Of a stretch of DNA of 14,550 bases, positions 14,550 to 14,550 are shown in pieces. The notes below the pieces were generated by a model. It did not search any database, was not told where the DNA came from, and worked only from the letters and a program-made list of their open reading frames with translations. Position numbers and translations under genes: made by a program. Numbering within the stretch: the first letter of the stretch is position 1; each line of letters begins with the position of its first letter. The DNA is from Clostridiaceae bacterium (GTDB lineage Bacteria > Bacillota > Clostridia > Saccharofermentanales > UBA5734), in contig JAAYFZ010000066.1 in NCBI GenBank assembly GCA_012727965.1, positions 1 to 14,550 on the forward strand, in the 5' to 3' direction.

Positions 14550-14550
14550 A

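Overview
The window looks like chromosomal DNA from a low-to-mid GC member of the Bacillota, probably a clostridial-type anaerobe. The evidence is a rapZ-yvcK-whiA cluster, a Bacillus-type pyruvate kinase with an extra C-terminal domain, an HtrA with a single N-terminal anchor, a four-domain CoA-disulfide-reductase/rhodanese/TusA/DsrE fusion, and AGGAGG-type ribosome binding sites. The genus cannot be fixed from the sequence alone. One gene lies on the + strand and ten lie on the - strand. No gap between genes exceeds 200 bases. I see no RNA gene, insertion sequence, phage gene or CRISPR array.

Left part (1-5300): a membrane-linked GGDEF-EAL cyclic-di-GMP protein, cut by the window edge, converges on the sulfur-relay fusion protein with only two bases between their stop codons. 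Upstream of the fusion gene are a candidate promoter, a perfect 7-bp inverted repeat touching its -10 box, and a candidate cre (CcpA) site. Next comes an unrecognised two-helix membrane protein, preceded by a clear intrinsic terminator that ends the htrA unit.

Middle part (5375-9974): htrA stands alone, with imperfect direct repeats around its promoter. Pyruvate kinase sits downstream of an unrecognised multi-spanning membrane protein, apparently in one operon. A small cysteine-containing protein has its own promoter with a perfect extended -10.

Right part (10050-14550): rapZ, yvcK, whiA, trmL and a peptidase T-like M20 gene form a tight operon read leftward, with 8-nt and 4-nt overlaps and 16-17 nt gaps. 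The first three are the conserved Bacillota set tied to cell-wall precursor supply and cell division. The rapZ start lies outside the window.

Most of this is well-known housekeeping content. I found no convincing new multi-gene system. The points most worth a second look are the degenerate EAL lobe, the putative operator and cre before the four-domain sulfur protein, the altered swivel motif in pyruvate kinase, and three unrecognised genes.
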